NCBI GenBank assembly: GCA_002433335.1
Contig: DJHY01000119.1
Span: 1-5,240 of the forward strand
Length of the DNA: 5,240 bases
Direction: 5' to 3'
From: Rhodospirillaceae bacterium UBA6608
GTDB lineage: Bacteria; Pseudomonadota; Alphaproteobacteria; Rhodospirillales_A; Casp-alpha2
Shown here: positions 1-5,168 of the stretch, in pieces
Numbering within the stretch: position 1 is the stretch's first letter
How the letters are laid out: each line of letters starts with the position of its first letter
Position numbers and translations under genes: made by a program
Notes under the pieces: generated by a model
The model's input: only the letters and a program-made list of their open reading frames with translations
Told to the model about the DNA's origin: nothing
Databases searched by the model: none

Positions 1-656
1 GCGCCCTTGGTGCCTTGAACCAGGACGCGAACCGGAGACACATCGCCTTCCCGAGCGACGAAGGGCTGCACCCGTACTGCCCCTAAACAATCCGCCATCA
101 GGCTCGCCAATTCATCGGTTCGCCCGGCATGGTGGATGAAGGTGACCGTCCCGCCCTCGCGGATCGAAGCAGCCGCGGCGGATACCCAATCAACCAATTT
201 CGCCGATCCCTCGACCGTCGCCGCGGCCTTGACCGGATCGGGCGAAGGTCGCGAGGTCCCTTCTTTTTGAAACGGCGGATTGGCCATTACATGATCAAAC
301 CCGCCTTCTGCCACCTCGGCGGGGGGCGACAGCAGGTCCCCGGCCACGAAACGAACCCGACCATCGACACTGTTGGCCGCCGCACCTTTGCGGGCCAGAT
401 CGATCAGCGGCGCCTGAATATCGAGCCCGGTGACCGAGGTTTCCCGCAGGCGACAGGCCAGACAGAGCGCCGCCGACCCGACACCGCATCCCAATTCCAG
501 CACCCGCGCTCCTGGGCTGGCCGGGACCGCCGCCTGCATCAGCACGGGATCAATCGCCGAGCGGTAACCTTTGACCGGCTGGAAACACACCACGCGCCCG
601 TCGAGCAATCGAGTCTCGGCGGCAGCGACAGGTGATACGGGTAGAGAAGGTGGCAT
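1..656 (-). CDS. TrmN6-like SAM-dependent methyltransferase, 3' end outside window
   Basis: The reading frame begins at ATG 656-654 and stays open to the left edge, giving 218 visible residues. SAM-binding motif I is at about residues 52-61 (VLELGCGVGS), an acidic motif II end (GLDI) at 77-80, and the N6-adenine methyltransferase signature NPPF at 126-129. The segment around residues 28-38 (VKGYRSAIDPV) resembles COG4123 proteins. That family includes E. coli TrmN6 (YfiC), which makes m6A37 in tRNA1(Val). From the family, the likely role is N6-methylation of adenine in tRNA or another nucleic acid, in the cytoplasm; the exact substrate cannot be read from the sequence. Family length is about 240-250 residues, so roughly 30 C-terminal residues are probably missing. 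The start lies 7 bp after the DUF2007 stop codon with only a weak purine stretch (GAGAG) before it, so translational coupling in a two-gene operon is likely. Confidence 0.9.
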   Translation of the reverse strand, partial: MPPSLPVSPVAAAETRLLDGRVVCFQPVKGYRSAIDPVLMQAAVPASPGARVLELGCGVGSAALCLACRLRETSVTGLDIQAPLIDLARKGAAANSVDGRVRFVAGDLLSPPAEVAEGGFDHVMANPPFQKEGTSRPSPDPVKAAATVEGSAKLVDWVSAAAASIREGGTVTFIHHAGRTDELASLMADCLGAVRVQPFVAREGDVSPVRVLVQGTKG

Positions 657-663
657 CTGGCTC

Positions 664-897
664 TCAGTCCAACGGGTCGCGTTCGCCACGGGCGATTTCC
701 TCGGCCTCGACGACCACCTGCCGGGCGAGGTCAAGGTCCCCCTCGTCGACCATGATCCGGCGCTGCACGGCGGCGATTGCGCCGTCGGTGGCGCTGGCAT
801 GACCGTCGAAAACCAACACCGGCACCTCCAGCGCCGCCAATCGCGCCTGCATCCAAGACAGAAGCACGGGATCGTTGGTGCGATAGAGTTCAACCAT
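664..897 (-). CDS. DUF2007 family small protein
   Basis: This 77-residue protein opens with MVELYRTND and has the DUF2007 pattern: an N-terminal strand, a helix (residues 10-22), then a VPVLVFDG strand and an RRIMVDEGDLDLAR segment at about 46-59. In this family the last part forms a ferredoxin-like half with the final helix. DUF2007 is annotated in domain databases as a putative signal-transducing domain, but no biochemical role is established that I know of. There are no membrane segments or signal peptide, so it is probably cytoplasmic. It starts at ATG 897-895 with a modest GGAA element about 9 nt upstream. It is the first gene of a unit with the downstream TrmN6-like methyltransferase and is divergent from the polyprenyl synthase gene. 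The family assignment is good; the function is unknown. Confidence 0.85.
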   Translation of the reverse strand: MVELYRTNDPVLLSWMQARLAALEVPVLVFDGHASATDGAIAAVQRRIMVDEGDLDLARQVVVEAEEIARGERDPLD

Positions 898-921
898 GGC
901 GGATTTTCCAGCTCATCGATG

Positions 922-968
922 GCGCCCCCTGGCCGTCCGTCGCGGTTGACCGGCCCCCCTGGCGGTCC
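922..968. repeat. pair of imperfect 17-bp direct repeats in divergent promoter region
   Basis: Positions 922-938 and 952-968 match at 14 of 17 bases (shared core CCCCCTGGC followed by GTCC). They are exactly 30 bp apart start to start, close to three helical turns. The second copy fills the spacer of the candidate promoter for the polyprenyl synthase gene, and the first lies just upstream of its -35 box. This is the geometry of paired operator sites, but no regulator is identified and G/C-rich repeats arise easily in this base composition. Confidence 0.45.
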
Positions 969-975
969 CTATGCT
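946..975 (+). promoter_or_regulatory. candidate sigma70-type promoter for polyprenyl synthase gene
   Basis: TTGACC (946-951, 5 of 6 to consensus) and TATGCT (970-975, 4 of 6) are separated by 18 bp. Transcription would start near 982, giving a 5' leader of about 58 nt before the GTG start. The -35 box sits in a short palindrome CGGTTGACCG (943-952). Confidence 0.5.
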
Positions 976-999
976 CACGGCTCCTTAAATCAGCGTCAA
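970..999 (-). promoter_or_regulatory. candidate promoter for DUF2007-methyltransferase unit
   Basis: On the minus strand TTGACG (999-994, 5 of 6) is followed after 17-18 bp by the weak -10 candidates GAGCAT or AGCATA (976-970). The -35 is good and the -10 poor. If real, its -10 region lies on the same base pairs as the -10 of the opposing promoter, so the two transcripts would compete. Confidence 0.3.
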
Positions 1000-1026
1000 G
1001 AGACGCGCGCGCGGATACTAGAGATA

Positions 1027-1033
1027 AAGGGGA
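1027..1033 (+). promoter_or_regulatory. ribosome binding site deciding the GTG start of polyprenyl synthase
   Basis: AAGGGGA lies 6 nt ahead of GTG at 1040. No in-frame ATG gives a better N-terminus: the next in-frame ATG is codon 39 (about 1154) and would remove the N-terminal helices seen in family members. This supports GTG initiation. Confidence 0.7.
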
Positions 1034-1039
1034 TACGCC

Positions 1040-2056
1040 GTGGCCCTTGTGGTCGACCTTGAAGGCGAACGCCAGAAGAAACCCAACCTGGACAAGCTTC
1101 AGGCCCTGGTCGCCGACGACCTGAAAGCCGTGAACGAAGTGATCGTTCAGCGGATGGAAAGCCCCGTTGCCCTGATCCCGCAATTGGCCGGTCACATCGT
1201 GGCCTCGGGCGGCAAGCGCCTGCGCCCGATTCTGACCCTGGCCGCCGCGCGCATGTGCGGCTACGACGGCATCCGTCATATCCCCCTCGCCGCCTGCGTC
1301 GAATTCATTCACACCGCGACGCTGCTGCATGACGACGTGGTCGACGAAAGCGAATTGCGCCGGGGTCAGGCCTCGGCCAATGCGGTCTGGGGCAACCAGG
1401 CCAGCGTGTTGGTCGGCGATTTCCTGTTCTCGCGCGCATTCCAGGTGATGGTCTCCGACGGCTCGCTGAAGGTTCTGAAGATTCTGTCCGATGCCTCGGC
1501 CGTGATCGCCGAGGGCGAAGTGCTGCAACTGATGACCACCGGCGACACGGCGACCGGCGAAGCCAACTATCTGGAAGTCATCACCGCCAAGACGGCGGAA
1601 CTGTTCGCCGCCGCCTGCCGGATTGGCGCTGTCGTGGCCGAGCGGCCCAAGGCCGAGGAAGATGCCCTGCTCAGCTACGGCACCAACTTGGGCATCGCGT
1701 TCCAGCTGATCGACGACGTTCTGGACTATTCCGCCAAACAAGCCGAATTGGGCAAGACCGTTGGCGACGATTTCCGCGAAGGCAAGGTTTCGCTGCCCGC
1801 GATTCTCGCTTTCAACCGGGGCGACGAGGACGAACGCGCTTTCTGGCGCCGGACCCTGGAAGACTTGGATCAGAACGACGACGATCTGAAAAAAGCCATC
1901 GAATTGATGACCAAGCACCACGCCCTGTCCGACACAGTCGATCGCGCCCGCCATTACGGCGCCGTGGCGCGCGATGCGCTCGGCATCTTCCCGGACAATC
2001 CGCAGAAGCTGGCATTGCTTGAACTGGTCGATTTCTGTATCGAGCGGGCGTACTGA
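1040..2056 (+). CDS. ispB: long-chain all-trans polyprenyl diphosphate synthase
   Basis: The 338-residue protein is a full-length class I prenyltransferase, cytoplasmic and Mg2+-dependent. It adds isopentenyl diphosphate units to an allylic primer to make the octa- to decaprenyl tail of ubiquinone. Visible signatures are GGKRLRP (57-63, substrate phosphate binding), the first aspartate-rich motif DDVVDE (98-103), LRRGQ (106-110) and VGDFLF (125-130). A GKTVGDDFREGK block (238-249) and the second aspartate-rich motif region FQLIDDVLDY (221-230) follow. The residue five before the first aspartate is Ala93 rather than an aromatic, which in this family fits a long product. Alphaproteobacteria commonly use Q10, so a decaprenyl product (DdsA-type) is at least as likely as octaprenyl; the sequence does not fix chain length. 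The gene is transcribed away from the DUF2007 gene and converges on the helix-turn-helix gene with 31 bp between stop codons. No key residue is missing. Confidence 0.95.
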   Translation: MALVVDLEGERQKKPNLDKLQALVADDLKAVNEVIVQRMESPVALIPQLAGHIVASGGKRLRPILTLAAARMCGYDGIRHIPLAACVEFIHTATLLHDDVVDESELRRGQASANAVWGNQASVLVGDFLFSRAFQVMVSDGSLKVLKILSDASAVIAEGEVLQLMTTGDTATGEANYLEVITAKTAELFAAACRIGAVVAERPKAEEDALLSYGTNLGIAFQLIDDVLDYSAKQAELGKTVGDDFREGKVSLPAILAFNRGDEDERAFWRRTLEDLDQNDDDLKKAIELMTKHHALSDTVDRARHYGAVARDALGIFPDNPQKLALLELVDFCIERAY

Positions 2057-2087
2057 CGCAACCGCCTAAGCGGGCCCTGCGATCAGG

Positions 2088-2402
2088 TCAGTCGTCGTCG
2101 CCTTCGCCGGCGGCGTCCTTCGGCTCTTTGCCTTCCTTGGACTTCTTCGCACGCAGTTTGAAGCGCGAACCGTCCTTGCCGTCGAAATCGCCGATCCCGC
2201 TCTCGATGGCATAGCAGGCCAACCGCACGGACAACGGGATTTCCACCGTCTTGCCGTCTCGTTCGCCCTTTTCATAATACTGAATAATGCGGGGCTTCAG
2301 GCCCAACGCCCGTGCCGCGTCCTTCTGCGACAACTTGTGGCGTTTGCGCCAATGCCGAAATGCGTCGCCGTCCATGCTCATCGTTTGTAACTCAATTGTC
2401 AT
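2088..2402 (-). CDS. small XRE-type helix-turn-helix DNA-binding protein
   Basis: Residues 14-50 read as an XRE/Cro-like HTH: FRHWRKRHKLSQKDAARALG, then a recognition helix around KPRIIQYYEKGER. This resembles the putative transcriptional regulators common in alphaproteobacteria. After the HTH come a short helix (about 56-68) and a lysine-rich tail (82-95) ending in an acidic GEGDDD, probably disordered. The full frame gives 104 residues from ATG 2402. Neither this start nor the in-frame ATGs at codons 8 and 10 has a clear Shine-Dalgarno sequence, so the mature protein may be 95-104 residues. The gene follows the ParA-like gene by 8 bp and ends 31 bp from the convergent polyprenyl synthase gene. 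It may regulate the unit, or act as a nucleoid-binding partner of the ParA-like ATPase. No target site is identified. Confidence 0.82.
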   Translation of the reverse strand: MTIELQTMSMDGDAFRHWRKRHKLSQKDAARALGLKPRIIQYYEKGERDGKTVEIPLSVRLACYAIESGIGDFDGKDGSRFKLRAKKSKEGKEPKDAAGEGDDD

Positions 2403-2410
2403 AATACAGC

Positions 2411-3037
2411 TTAGTTCGTCTCGATAAACGTAATCAACGGTGACCAGTCTTCCTGAGCCTCCATCGAACGTTTATCGCCCTTATCGAACACACTGACCCC
2501 GGAATAAGCGCCGTCCGTATACATCGCCCGGTCGGAAATATAGGTTCCGACGGGATGGTTCAGGCCGTTGACGAAAGTTTCGAGTTCCATCGCCGACCGC
2601 GTCCGCAAGCGAACCCGATTGCCGACGATGACGATCGGCTTCTTGCTGCTGCGGATTGGCTTCAGGTCGTCGATTTTCTTCAAGAATCGCTGGGTCGCGG
2701 CCTGATCGAAGGCCGAGGGCAGAACCGGCAGGATGATGACCTGCGCCATCTTCAACAGTTCGCGGAAGCGCGGCACGCTAAGCGCCGCCGGCGCGTCGAT
2801 GATCAGGCGCTGCACCTTCTTCGACGGCTTTTCGAACTTGCGGGTCCAATCCAGCCCTTCGATAAGCGGCAGGTCTTCGGGCCGCCGCTTCAACCAGGCG
2901 AGGCTGCTTTTCTGCCGATCGACATCGGCCAAGGCCGTATGCAGGCCACCCCGGGCGAAAGCCGCCGCCAGATTGGTGGAAATGGTGGTCTTGCCGCAGC
3001 CGCCCTTGGAATTGGCGATCAGGATTGCGCGCGCCAT
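2411..3037 (-). CDS. orphan ParA/MinD-type positioning ATPase
   Basis: From ATG 3037 the protein has 208 residues. It carries the deviant Walker A motif KGGCGKTT (11-18) with signature Lys11 and P-loop Lys16. Walker A'/switch I is DVDRQKSSLAWLKRR (38-52), the usual ParA DxDxQ...W pattern. The switch II/Walker B region is LIIDAPAAL (78-86), and an adenine-contacting type VGNR segment is at 138-141. A C-terminal DRAMYTDGAYSGVSVFD stretch (169-185) is typical of small ParA proteins. The family forms ATP-dependent dimers that bind nucleoid DNA and position plasmids, chemoreceptor arrays, carboxysomes or other cargo. No ParB gene or parS-like site is visible, so it is an orphan. The start is fixed by AAGGAGG 8 nt upstream and by motif placement; a longer frame to 3166 would overlap the CYTH-CHAD 3' end without need. 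It lies between the CYTH-CHAD and HTH genes in an apparent operon. Its cargo is unknown. Confidence 0.92.
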   Translation of the reverse strand: MARAILIANSKGGCGKTTISTNLAAAFARGGLHTALADVDRQKSSLAWLKRRPEDLPLIEGLDWTRKFEKPSKKVQRLIIDAPAALSVPRFRELLKMAQVIILPVLPSAFDQAATQRFLKKIDDLKPIRSSKKPIVIVGNRVRLRTRSAMELETFVNGLNHPVGTYISDRAMYTDGAYSGVSVFDKGDKRSMEAQEDWSPLITFIETN

Positions 3038-3045
3038 GTCGGTGG

Positions 3046-3052
3046 CCTCCTT
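3046..3052 (-). promoter_or_regulatory. strong ribosome binding site of the ParA-like gene
   Basis: AAGGAGG on the minus strand (3052-3046) is a near-perfect anti-16S match, 8 nt from ATG 3037. It selects that start over upstream in-frame codons inside the preceding gene. Confidence 0.85.
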
Positions 3053-3054
3053 GT

Positions 3055-3069
3055 CCGCCCGCCGGGCGG
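3055..3069 (-). repeat. GC-rich inverted repeat between CYTH-CHAD stop and ParA ribosome binding site
   Basis: A perfect inverted repeat with 7-bp arms (CCGCCCG and CGGGCGG) around one central base begins next to the TAA stop of the CYTH-CHAD gene (3072-3070). It ends 2 nt before the ParA AAGGAGG. As RNA it could form a 6-bp all-GC stem with a 3-nt loop. No U-run follows, so it is not a standard terminator. It could affect ParA translation, mRNA processing or partial attenuation; this is inference. Confidence 0.5.
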
Positions 3070-4704
3070 TTATTTGTCCGTGCGCCAGAACGGCGACGCT
3101 TTGGTGAAATCGTCCCAATCGGCCAACAGGCGCGGTTCGCTGTCGTGCAGTCCCCGTGCGTGCCAAGCCATGACCGCCGCCGCCGCCGCCCGCAACAGCG
3201 GCCCCCGCTCGGTCGCGGCATCGGCCCCGGTCGTCAATTCGGCCAACAGGGTTTCGGCCACGGCCACGTCGTTGAGATGGCCGAAATCGTCCTGTAGCCG
3301 CTCCAACGCGCGCAGGTATTTCTTCTTGCGTGGGGAATCGTACAGGGCCTGCAGAAAGTCAGTGTTGTAACGCAGTTTCTTGACCCGGATGCGCAGCAGG
3401 TGGCGGGCCGGAACGTCCAAATCGGCAAGCCCCTCGCCCGCGCGCAACGTCTTCTTATGCGCCCGGTTCAGGATCGCCCCCGCCCATTCCATGATCGGCT
3501 GGGCCAAGGGATGATCCGGCGGGCAGGGCTGCGGCGCCCAGCCTTGGGTTTCCGTGAATGCCGACAGGCGCAACACCAGGGTCGCGTACCGCGGCGAGGC
3601 CAGGGCTTCGCGGACCAGGGCATAGGCTTCCTGGCGCTGCGCCTCGGCGGCCAGGGCAAGCTCGGCCATCGCCGCCGGCTCCAGCCCCGCCGCCAGGGGC
3701 GGACCCAGGATTTCGGCGATGAACACATCCCAATCGCGGGCCGGGCCGAACTGATCCGCGATCCATTTAAATTCAGCCTTCAGCCAATCGACCCGCGCCG
3801 GGTCCAACAGCTTCGCGAACACCGAAAGCATGGAGCGCATGCGCCGTACGGCGACGCGGAACTGATGCACGCCTTCCGGGTCGGAACCGTCGATTGACGG
3901 AGCCTCGTTCGCCAGCATGTGGCGCGTGCCGAGCCGCAGGATTTCGGCGATCGCATCGTTGACCGATTGATCGGGGCGCAGCGGCGTCTTGGCCGCCCGA
4001 ACCGGCGCCACCACCGGCGGGTTCAACAGCCGGTAACCGCGCGCTGCCTTGCTTTCCTGAACGATGGTCAGGCCCGCCGCCTGTTGCAGGTCCAGCGCCA
4101 GTTCGAACAGATCGCGGGGATCCCCCTGGACCAATTCCAGCTCGCATTCCTGGATCGTCTCGCGCACCTTGGTCGACCGACCCCGCGCCCCTGGTTTGTT
4201 GGCGATAACTTCGCCCCGGTCGATGGCGACCTCGATCCGGCTTTCCTGGCCCATGGCGGCTTGGCGGGTGATGATCGCCCGCTCGCGCACGAACTTGGTG
4301 CGAAAGGTTTCGCGCAATTCGCCGGGCAGAACCAAGCCCAGGACCTCGACCGCTTCGTCCGGCAGGACGTCCAGGCGGGGGCTGAGGCTCTGCACCTCCT
4401 GCTCCCATTCGCCGCGCGCGAACAACGCGCCGGAGCCGTCATTTTCCGATTTCACGTTCTGGGTGAAGCGGCCTTTCTTGCGGCGAACCCGCAGGGTCAC
4501 GTGGCGCTGGCCCAGGCGCAGGTCCGGCGTGTCGTAATACACGCTTTCCAAATCGTCCTTGGCCCAGGTCAGGCGCGTCGCCGACAACCCCTGCGCCGCT
4601 TTGCGCACGGCGCGAAGGGCCGCGTCGTCGCCGCCCAGCTTGCATTCGTATTCGCGATTGTTGCCGGGCTCTGCGGCCGCGGAATGGGACGCCGAGGGCG
4701 TCAT
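3070..4704 (-). CDS. CYTH-CHAD protein (inorganic triphosphatase / polyphosphate-binding family)
   Basis: From ATG 4704 the protein has 544 residues. The N-terminal CYTH domain (about 16-227) carries the ExExK signature EYECK (18-22), LRVRRKKG (71-78), NVKSE (83-87), RIEVAIDRG (156-164), ECELEL (186-191) and ESKAARGY (217-224). These are the charged tunnel residues that bind triphosphate and metal ions. The C-terminal CHAD domain (about 243-535) has VHQFRVAVRRMRS (279-291), ARDWDV (322-327) and a second-half repeat RHLLRIRVKKLRY (434-446). CYTH-CHAD proteins such as E. coli YgiF hydrolyse inorganic triphosphate, and CHAD domains bind polyphosphate. Cytoplasmic location is expected, as there is no signal peptide or membrane segment. 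A five-Ala run (506-510) is encoded by a GCC/CCG repeat. The frame stays open to an ATG at 4812, but those 36 extra codons cover an A-tract leader with repeats 29 bp apart, not a multiple of 3. ATG 4704 has GGGGA 9 nt upstream and lies just before the CYTH domain. It is the probable first gene of the unit with the ParA-like and HTH genes. Confidence 0.92.
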   Translation of the reverse strand: MTPSASHSAAAEPGNNREYECKLGGDDAALRAVRKAAQGLSATRLTWAKDDLESVYYDTPDLRLGQRHVTLRVRRKKGRFTQNVKSENDGSGALFARGEWEQEVQSLSPRLDVLPDEAVEVLGLVLPGELRETFRTKFVRERAIITRQAAMGQESRIEVAIDRGEVIANKPGARGRSTKVRETIQECELELVQGDPRDLFELALDLQQAAGLTIVQESKAARGYRLLNPPVVAPVRAAKTPLRPDQSVNDAIAEILRLGTRHMLANEAPSIDGSDPEGVHQFRVAVRRMRSMLSVFAKLLDPARVDWLKAEFKWIADQFGPARDWDVFIAEILGPPLAAGLEPAAMAELALAAEAQRQEAYALVREALASPRYATLVLRLSAFTETQGWAPQPCPPDHPLAQPIMEWAGAILNRAHKKTLRAGEGLADLDVPARHLLRIRVKKLRYNTDFLQALYDSPRKKKYLRALERLQDDFGHLNDVAVAETLLAELTTGADAATERGPLLRAAAAAVMAWHARGLHDSEPRLLADWDDFTKASPFWRTDK

Positions 4705-4761
4705 GGCGTTGGTTCCCCGGCCACGTTGCGTGCTGTCCGTCAAAAACTCACCCTTCCCTGG

Positions 4762-4801
4762 CGATCTTTTGCTGCGTCGATTTTTTACGCCGATCTTTTG
4801 C
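4762..4801. repeat. iterated A-tract motif upstream of CYTH-CHAD gene
   Basis: The 11-mer CGATCTTTTGC occurs at 4762-4772 and again at 4791-4801. A related CGATTTTTT lies between them at 4778-4786. On the coding (minus) strand these read as AAAAGATCG, AAAAAATCG and AAAAGATCG, all in the same orientation, with steps of 16 and 13 bp. They sit in the leader or promoter region of the CYTH-CHAD gene, which is locally about 45% G+C over 4761-4800 by hand count. They could be operator sites or a curved-DNA element. Confidence 0.5.
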
Positions 4802-4820
4802 CGACGATTCATCCGTGTTT

Positions 4821-4850
4821 ATCATCACTTGCCGCAATGATCGACATCAA
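4821..4850 (-). promoter_or_regulatory. weak candidate promoter for the CYTH-CHAD-ParA-HTH unit
   Basis: On the minus strand TTGATG (4850-4845, 4 of 6) and GATGAT (4826-4821, 4 of 6) are 18 bp apart. Transcription from about 4814 would give a leader of about 110 nt holding the A-tract repeats, and would leave the alternative ATG at 4812 unusable. The -35 overlaps the U-tract of the preceding terminator. This is a weak match only. Confidence 0.25.
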
Positions 4851-4876
4851 AAACGCACTATGTGCGCTTTTTTTGA
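4847..4876. terminator. bidirectional intrinsic terminator
   Basis: The stem CGCAC/GTGCG (4854-4858 with 4862-4866) closes a 3-nt loop. It is flanked by AAAAA (4849-4853) and TTTTTTT (4868-4874), with C4867 unpaired, and the repeat extends outward to TCAAAAA / TTTTTGA. Both strands therefore show a GC stem followed by a T-run: seven T on the plus strand and five T on the minus. On the minus strand it would stop transcription entering from 4877-5168 before the CYTH-CHAD gene. Confidence 0.75.
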
Positions 4877-4902
4877 CAACCTACAGCCCCGGCCAATCCG
4901 GA

Positions 4903-5094
4903 TCAATCCTCAAATTTATCGACGCCCGATATTGTCTTCCAAACCGGCGCTTTCTTGACCGACGCGGTCGATTCGACCCGCATCGGCATACTGGCGGCTT
5001 CCTTTTTCGGGCCCAGGACCGCGCGCGCAATCGGCAGGAAATCGTCGCACTTGCAAATCGCCGTGTCCAGGCGCTTGCCCTGGCCACAAACCAT
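4903..5094 (-). CDS. doubtful small hypothetical protein (63 codons)
   Basis: An open frame from ATG 5094 to TGA 4905-4903 encodes 63 residues with no family I recognise. In favour, third codon positions are largely G or C like the real genes here, and a minus-strand terminator follows the stop by about 30 bp. The frame also contains a CKC motif (residues 14-16) and a lysine-containing C-terminal half. Against, no Shine-Dalgarno sequence precedes the ATG, the next upstream in-frame ATG (5196) lies inside the tRNA, and the start overlaps the spacer of the predicted tRNA promoter on the other strand. A GTG start (codon 8 before the ATG) is possible. It could be a degraded gene end or a chance frame. 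Confidence 0.3.
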   Translation of the reverse strand: MVCGQGKRLDTAICKCDDFLPIARAVLGPKKEAASMPMRVESTASVKKAPVWKTISGVDKFED

Positions 5095-5103
5095 CGCTAT
5101 AAC
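5075..5103 (+). promoter_or_regulatory. sigma70-type promoter for tRNA-Pro
   Basis: TTGCCC (5075-5080, 4 of 6) and TATAAC (5098-5103, 5 of 6) are separated by exactly 17 bp. The sequence after the -10 is G/C-rich (GAGCGCCCG), the discriminator type usual for stable-RNA promoters under stringent control. Transcription would start near 5110, about 58 nt before the tRNA. Confidence 0.6.
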
Positions 5104-5111
5104 GAGCGCCC

Positions 5112-5125
5112 GTCGCACCTGCGAC
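5112..5125 (+). repeat. palindrome in the tRNA-Pro precursor leader
   Basis: GTCGCACCTGCGAC is a perfect 6-bp inverted repeat around CC, close to the predicted transcription start. As RNA it could form a 5-bp stem with a 4-nt loop at the 5' end of the precursor. A role in precursor processing or stability is possible but unproven. Confidence 0.35.
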
Positions 5126-5168
5126 CAGAGCCGCAAGGCCCCGGTCAGCCAAGTCGCGGCGGAATTGC

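Noticed and set aside
898..1000. Short leader peptide frames ahead of the DUF2007 gene, including one after AAGGAG near 985
   Set aside because: The GTG after AAGGAG is only 2 nt away, too close for initiation. The other frame (8 codons overlapping the DUF2007 start) has no ribosome binding site.
1003..1013. Alternating CG run as a Z-DNA or functional element
   Set aside because: It is only about 11 bp in a G+C-rich intergenic region. There is nothing to distinguish it from chance.
890..1954. Long minus-strand open frame of 354 codons
   Set aside because: It lies antisense to the polyprenyl synthase gene, which has all catalytic motifs. Its Gln/His/Gly-rich composition is typical of a shadow frame.
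2057..2087. Possible terminator between the convergent polyprenyl synthase and HTH genes
   Set aside because: Only a 4-bp CCGC/GCGG stem is present and there is no T-run on either strand. I see no intrinsic terminator here.
2422..2477. Perfect 9-bp inverted repeat CGATAAACG / CGTTTATCG inside the ParA-like gene, possible parS-like site
   Set aside because: The arms are 38 bp apart within coding sequence and do not resemble known parS. About one such match is expected by chance in a window this size.
3037..3166. N-terminal extension of the ParA-like protein by 43 codons
   Set aside because: The extension overlaps the CHAD coding end in another frame and lacks family similarity. A strong AAGGAGG points to ATG 3037, just before the Walker A motif.
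2555..3370. Plus-strand open frame of 271 codons
   Set aside because: It is antisense to the ParA-like gene and the end of the CYTH-CHAD gene, with no domain and no ribosome binding site. It is a shadow frame.
4873..4878. Perfect TTGACA -35 box on the plus strand after the terminator
   Set aside because: No -10-like hexamer is found 15-20 bp downstream. The box is partly made by the terminator T-run.
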